From Streptomyces sp. NBC_01707 (GTDB lineage: Bacteria; Actinomycetota; Actinomycetes; Streptomycetales; Streptomycetaceae): DNA of 64,000 bases. Shown one piece after another: positions 61,146 to 64,000 of this stretch. Position numbers and translations under genes: made by a program. Numbering within the stretch: position 1 is the first letter of the stretch; every line of letters starts with the position of its first letter. The notes below the pieces were generated by a model. The model was not told where the DNA came from, did not search any database, and was given only the letters and a program-made list of their open reading frames with translations. The stretch is taken from contig NZ_CP109190.1 of NCBI RefSeq assembly GCF_041438805.1, positions 8,184,001 to 8,248,000 of the forward strand. The letters run 5' to 3'.

Positions 61146-61447
61146 GACAGCGCCGGAACCGGGTGAGCAGCGGTCCCCAGCAGTCGGGGAGAACAGCTCC
61201 GCCCACAACGACGGCACCGGACCGTTCGCGATCTGTTCTGCCGTTGGCACCACCCGCTCTCGCAATCGAATGGAAGAAAATGTCTGGATCCCGCACCGTT
61301 CGGCAACCGGCCGTAGCGGTGAATCCGTTGCCACTGTTCATCCAGGACATCACCTCGGCGATGCAGGGCCTGGAGCGCGGCCAGGAGTTCCGGACCGTCC
61401 GCTTCCCGGAGTTCCTGAAGGGCTCGTTCCACGGAGGCGCCGGATGA
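61142..61447 (+). pseudogene. Scar of a collapsed tandem duplication (adaptor start plus deleted lipoprotein copy)
   Basis: The first part (61142-61196, GTGAGACAGCGCCGGAA and on) repeats the start of the adaptor gene at 61444. From ATG 61280 a 55-codon ORF repeats the lipoprotein signal (MSGSRTVRQPAVAVNPLPL) and then jumps to the lipoprotein C-terminus (GQEFRTVRFPEFLKGSFHGGAG), omitting about 756 bp in frame. The lipobox Cys is lost (FIQD instead of LAAC). It therefore looks like a nonfunctional or at least non-lipidated fragment. Its stop overlaps the adaptor ATG exactly as in the parent copy. Confidence 0.85.
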
Positions 61448-62844
61448 GGCAGCGCCGGAAGCGTGAGAGCAGCCGTCCCAGGCAGTTGGGGATCATCGTT
61501 GCCGCGGTGGCGTTGGTAGGAGTGGCCGGTTGGTTCGCCGGTTCGCAGATGCAGTCGCCGGCGGATGCGGCTGCCGCACATCAGGCGCCGAAGGCCGGAC
61601 CGGTCACCGCCGCGGTCGAGCGGCGTTCGCTGACCGCGAGTGTGGTGGCCCAGGGCTCGGTGGAGTTCGCCTCACCGCGGAGTCTGCTCCTGGCCGGGCC
61701 GGTCGGCCCTCCGGACGGCGGCTCCGGGGCATCCGGCTCCACCGACGACGTCGTCCAGCGAGTCACCAAGGCACCGGCCGCCGGGTCGGAGGTGAAGGAG
61801 GGCGATGTGTTGATGCAGGTGAGCGGCCGACCGGTTCTGGTGCTGCGTGGATCGGTACCGATGTACCGCACCCTGGGTCCCGGCACGTCCGGGGACGACG
61901 TCAAGCAGCTCGAACAGGCCCTGGCTCGGCTCGGTTTCGACTCCGGTGGCACCAACGGGACGTATGGGCAGGGGGACGCGGCGGCGGTGAGCCGCTGGTA
62001 CAAGAGCAAGGGTTTTCACGCGCAGGAGCCCGGTGTCGCGGACAAACAGCAGCTGGGAACGCTTGAAGCGGCTGTGACCAGCGCGCAGCAGGCCCTGCTC
62101 GCGGCCAGGAATCCGGGCAGCGGCTCCGGGGGATCGGGCAGCGGCACCGGCGGTGAATCCGGAAGGCTGCAGCTCAAGGCGGCGCAGCAGCAGTTGGACG
62201 CGGCCAACGCCGCGCTCCTGGCCTTCCAGGCCGGCTACGGGACCAAAGTCCCCGCGGGTGAGGTCGTCTTCCTGCCGGATCTGCCGGCCCGGTTGGACAA
62301 GGTGTCCGTGAAGATCGGTGACACCCCGTCCGGACCGGTCGGCACCGTGACCAGCTCCAAGGTCGTGGTGCAGGCCGTGGTTCCGAGCAACGATGCCAAG
62401 TTGCTCCACAAGGGCATGACAGCGCAGGTGGAGACCCCCGACGGCGACAAGGTGCAGGGGGAACTGGTGGCGCTCGGCGGCGATGTGCCGAAGAACGATG
62501 CGGGGAACGGTGAAAACCCGGCGGGCACGTCGGGTGGCGGAGGTGATGATGCGTCGGCCCCCGTACCGGTGCAGATTTCCGTCCCGTCGGGCGAACTGAC
62601 CAAGAAGGCCAACGGGTCCGCGAAGGTGACCGTCAAGGTGGGCGCGTCGGACTCTGACGTGTTGACGGTGCCCGTCGCCGCACTCCACACATCGGCCGAC
62701 GGGCAGGCCAAGGTGCAGGTCCTGCGCGGCAGCAAAGTGGTGGATGTCGCCGTCAAGGCGGGCCTCTCCGCGGAGGGACAGGTGGAGGTCACGCCGTCCG
62801 GTGACGCCCTGAAGGAGGGCGATCAAGTGGTGGTCGGACAATGA
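61444..62844 (+). CDS. HlyD/MacA-like membrane-fusion adaptor with peptidoglycan-binding domain
   Basis: A 466-aa protein. A membrane segment lies at about 15-36 (LGIIVAAVALVGVAGWFAGS), then a lipoyl/barrel-hybrid region, a PG_binding_1 domain (about 150-200; GTSGDDVKQLEQALARLGFDSGGTNGTYGQGDAAAVSRWY), a coiled-coil-prone Ala/Gln stretch (about 205-260), and a beta-barrel and membrane-proximal domain (about 265-466). This is the Gram-positive MacA-like adaptor that couples to MacB-type ABC exporters. It overlaps the ATPase gene by 4 bp. Confidence 0.92.
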   Translation: MRQRRKRESSRPRQLGIIVAAVALVGVAGWFAGSQMQSPADAAAAHQAPKAGPVTAAVERRSLTASVVAQGSVEFASPRSLLLAGPVGPPDGGSGASGSTDDVVQRVTKAPAAGSEVKEGDVLMQVSGRPVLVLRGSVPMYRTLGPGTSGDDVKQLEQALARLGFDSGGTNGTYGQGDAAAVSRWYKSKGFHAQEPGVADKQQLGTLEAAVTSAQQALLAARNPGSGSGGSGSGTGGESGRLQLKAAQQQLDAANAALLAFQAGYGTKVPAGEVVFLPDLPARLDKVSVKIGDTPSGPVGTVTSSKVVVQAVVPSNDAKLLHKGMTAQVETPDGDKVQGELVALGGDVPKNDAGNGENPAGTSGGGGDDASAPVPVQISVPSGELTKKANGSAKVTVKVGASDSDVLTVPVAALHTSADGQAKVQVLRGSKVVDVAVKAGLSAEGQVEVTPSGDALKEGDQVVVGQ

Positions 62845-63563
62845 CGGAGCTGCCGATGTCCGTCGTACCCGACACCGACACCGTCATCCAACTGGTCTCC
62901 GTCGACCGGACCTTCGACTCCGAACCGCCGGTGCATGCGCTGCGGGACGTGAACATGACCGTCCGGCGTGGCGAGCACCTGTCGATCGTCGGCCCGTCCG
63001 GTTCCGGCAAGTCGACTCTGCTCAACACCCTGGGACTGCTTGACCGCCCCACCTCGGGCGCCTACTGGCTCGACGGCGTGGAGACCAAGACGCTCGGTGA
63101 CCTGGAGCGCACCTCGCTGCGCGGCAGCCGGATCGGATTCGTCTTCCAGTCCTTCCATCTGCTGCCCTACCGGACGGTGGACGAGAACGTCATGCTGGCC
63201 GAGGCCTACCGTCGGCCGCTCCCCGGGCGCGGCCGTGCCGGCCGCCGCACCAGGGCCGAGGAGGCGCTGGAACGGGTGGGCCTGGCGCACCGGTTCGGCT
63301 TCCGGCCGGACAGGCTCTCCGGTGGTGAAAGGCAGCGTGTGGCGATCGCCCGCGCGCTGATGAGCGAGCCCGCTCTGCTGCTCTGCGACGAGCCCACCGG
63401 CAATCTCGACAGCGAGAACACCGAGTCGGTGCTGGACCTCTTCGACGAACTGCGCGACCAGGGCATGACTCTGGTCGTGATCACCCATGAAGAGGCGGTC
63501 AGCAAGCGGGCCAACAGGCGGGTCAGGATCAGCGACGGACGGCTGACGGAGGAGAACCGATGA
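62841..63563 (+). CDS. MacB/LolD-type ABC transporter ATP-binding protein
   Basis: A 240-aa ATPase. Walker A GPSGSGKSTLLN, Q loop FVFQSFHLLPYRTV, signature LSGGERQRVAIARAL, Walker B ALLLCDEPTGNLDSENT and the H-loop VVITHEEA are all intact. It belongs to the LolD/MacB/FtsE family that drives FtsX-type permeases. It overlaps the adaptor and the permease by 4 bp each (ATGA), so all are made together. Confidence 0.96.
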   Translation: MTELPMSVVPDTDTVIQLVSVDRTFDSEPPVHALRDVNMTVRRGEHLSIVGPSGSGKSTLLNTLGLLDRPTSGAYWLDGVETKTLGDLERTSLRGSRIGFVFQSFHLLPYRTVDENVMLAEAYRRPLPGRGRAGRRTRAEEALERVGLAHRFGFRPDRLSGGERQRVAIARALMSEPALLLCDEPTGNLDSENTESVLDLFDELRDQGMTLVVITHEEAVSKRANRRVRISDGRLTEENR

Positions 63564-64000
63564 GGGCCCGAGCACGCGTCCTGGAGCCGGCGGCCCCGCT
63601 GGATCAGGCAGACCGGGTGGACCCGCGGATCGCCGACCGGTACGCCGGCGGGCGGCACACCACCCGCCGGGGGCGTGCACGGCGCCGCGGCAGGGCCAGG
63701 GTCATCGAGCGTCCCCGGATGGACTTCCGGGACCTGTGGACCGAGGCGCTGGCGGGGGTGCTCGCCCGTCCGATGCGCTCCGCCCTGACCACACTGGGCA
63801 CGGTTCTGGGCATCACCACCCTGGTCATCACCATCGGGATCTCGGCCACGGCGGGCAATCAGATCGTCGGCCGGTTCGACGCTCTCACCGCCACCTCGGT
63901 CACGGTGGTGGTACCCCCGCCGCCGCCGTCGGCCGACCCTGTGCCGCTCGTGGACTGGTCGGGTGTCGACGCGGTCCGGCGGCTCGCCGGAGTCGATTCG
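63560..64000 (+). CDS. FtsX/MacB-type ABC transporter permease (5' part only)
   Basis: The first 147 codons of a permease; the gene runs off the window. After an Arg-rich N-terminus of about 55 residues, DFRDLWTEALAGVLARPMRSALTTLGTVLGITTLVITIGISATAGNQIVGRFDALTATSVTVVV matches the first membrane helix and following segment of the MacB_PCD/FtsX family. It completes the lipoprotein-adaptor-ATPase-permease export operon. Confidence 0.9.
   Translation, partial: MRARARVLEPAAPLDQADRVDPRIADRYAGGRHTTRRGRARRRGRARVIERPRMDFRDLWTEALAGVLARPMRSALTTLGTVLGITTLVITIGISATAGNQIVGRFDALTATSVTVVVPPPPPSADPVPLVDWSGVDAVRRLAGVDS

Noticed and set aside
61280..61447. Independent small signal-peptide gene
   Set aside because: Its two halves match the ends of the upstream lipoprotein gene, so it is better explained as a deletion derivative of a duplicate.

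Overview
This window looks like chromosomal DNA of a Streptomyces or close relative. It has very high G+C with strong third-position GC bias, GTG/TTG starts, 4-bp ATGA/GTGA gene couplings, a WhiJ-type regulator module (Scr1-like XRE, DUF397, HATPase) and a MurT-GatD pair. No rRNA, tRNA, CRISPR array, intact transposase or prophage is visible. Coding is dense on both strands. Many long open frames antisense to real genes are composition artefacts and are left out.

Layout. 0.1-6.2 kb: two coupled DUF21/CBS membrane proteins, a GNAT enzyme, an ATP-dependent DNA ligase, a relic of a luciferase-like oxidoreductase, a ribbon-helix-helix/Fic-like pair and a methyltransferase. 6.4-10.9 kb: biotin genes, bioBAD on the minus strand divergent from bioF. 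10.9-12.7 kb: the WhiJ-like module. 13.3-13.98 kb: an NlpC/P60 hydrolase behind a probable c-di-AMP (ydaO-type) riboswitch. 14.3-15.6 kb: a ClpP paralogue lacking the catalytic histidine, divergent from an orphan Phd/YefM antitoxin with a TGTACA-type operator between them. 15.8-17.5 kb: an ABC-2-like membrane protein and divergent TetR. 17.7-22.2 kb: the urease operon ureABCFGD. 22.3-25.8 kb: a secreted tripeptidyl-peptidase-type hydrolase, an SDR protein and a PlsC-type acyltransferase.

26-43 kb is an exopolysaccharide locus: two glycosyltransferases, a Wzz/Wzc-like protein with degenerate ATPase motifs, a flippase, a polymerase-like protein, an acetyltransferase, GDP-mannose dehydratase, a large secreted beta-propeller/FnIII/LamG/DNRLRE protein, an LCP ligase and a GH71-type alpha-1,3-glucanase. 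It also carries three decayed fragments (a cytidylyltransferase, a GDP-fucose synthase and the C-terminus of an initiating sugar transferase) and a MITE-like inverted-repeat element. The locus therefore appears to have been remodelled.

43.4-58 kb: a tiny membrane protein, a CtaG-like protein, pfkA, gatD-murT (lipid II amidation), peptide deformylase, TetR with an acyl-CoA dehydrogenase, glutathione peroxidase, an XRE-cupin/GNAT pair, a DUF7144-type membrane protein, an MFS exporter and a glutathionyl-hydroquinone-reductase-type protein. 55.8-64 kb: an AfsQ1/Q2-like two-component system with a lipoprotein gene, next to a DUF3152 zincin and a lipoprotein/adaptor/ABC (MacAB-like) operon that runs off the window. 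Three GTnAY-n6-GTnAY sites similar to the AfsQ1 consensus lie upstream of the regulator, the DUF3152 gene and the lipoprotein operon, so these genes probably form one envelope-response regulon. The lipoprotein-adaptor junction also bears the scar of a collapsed tandem duplication.
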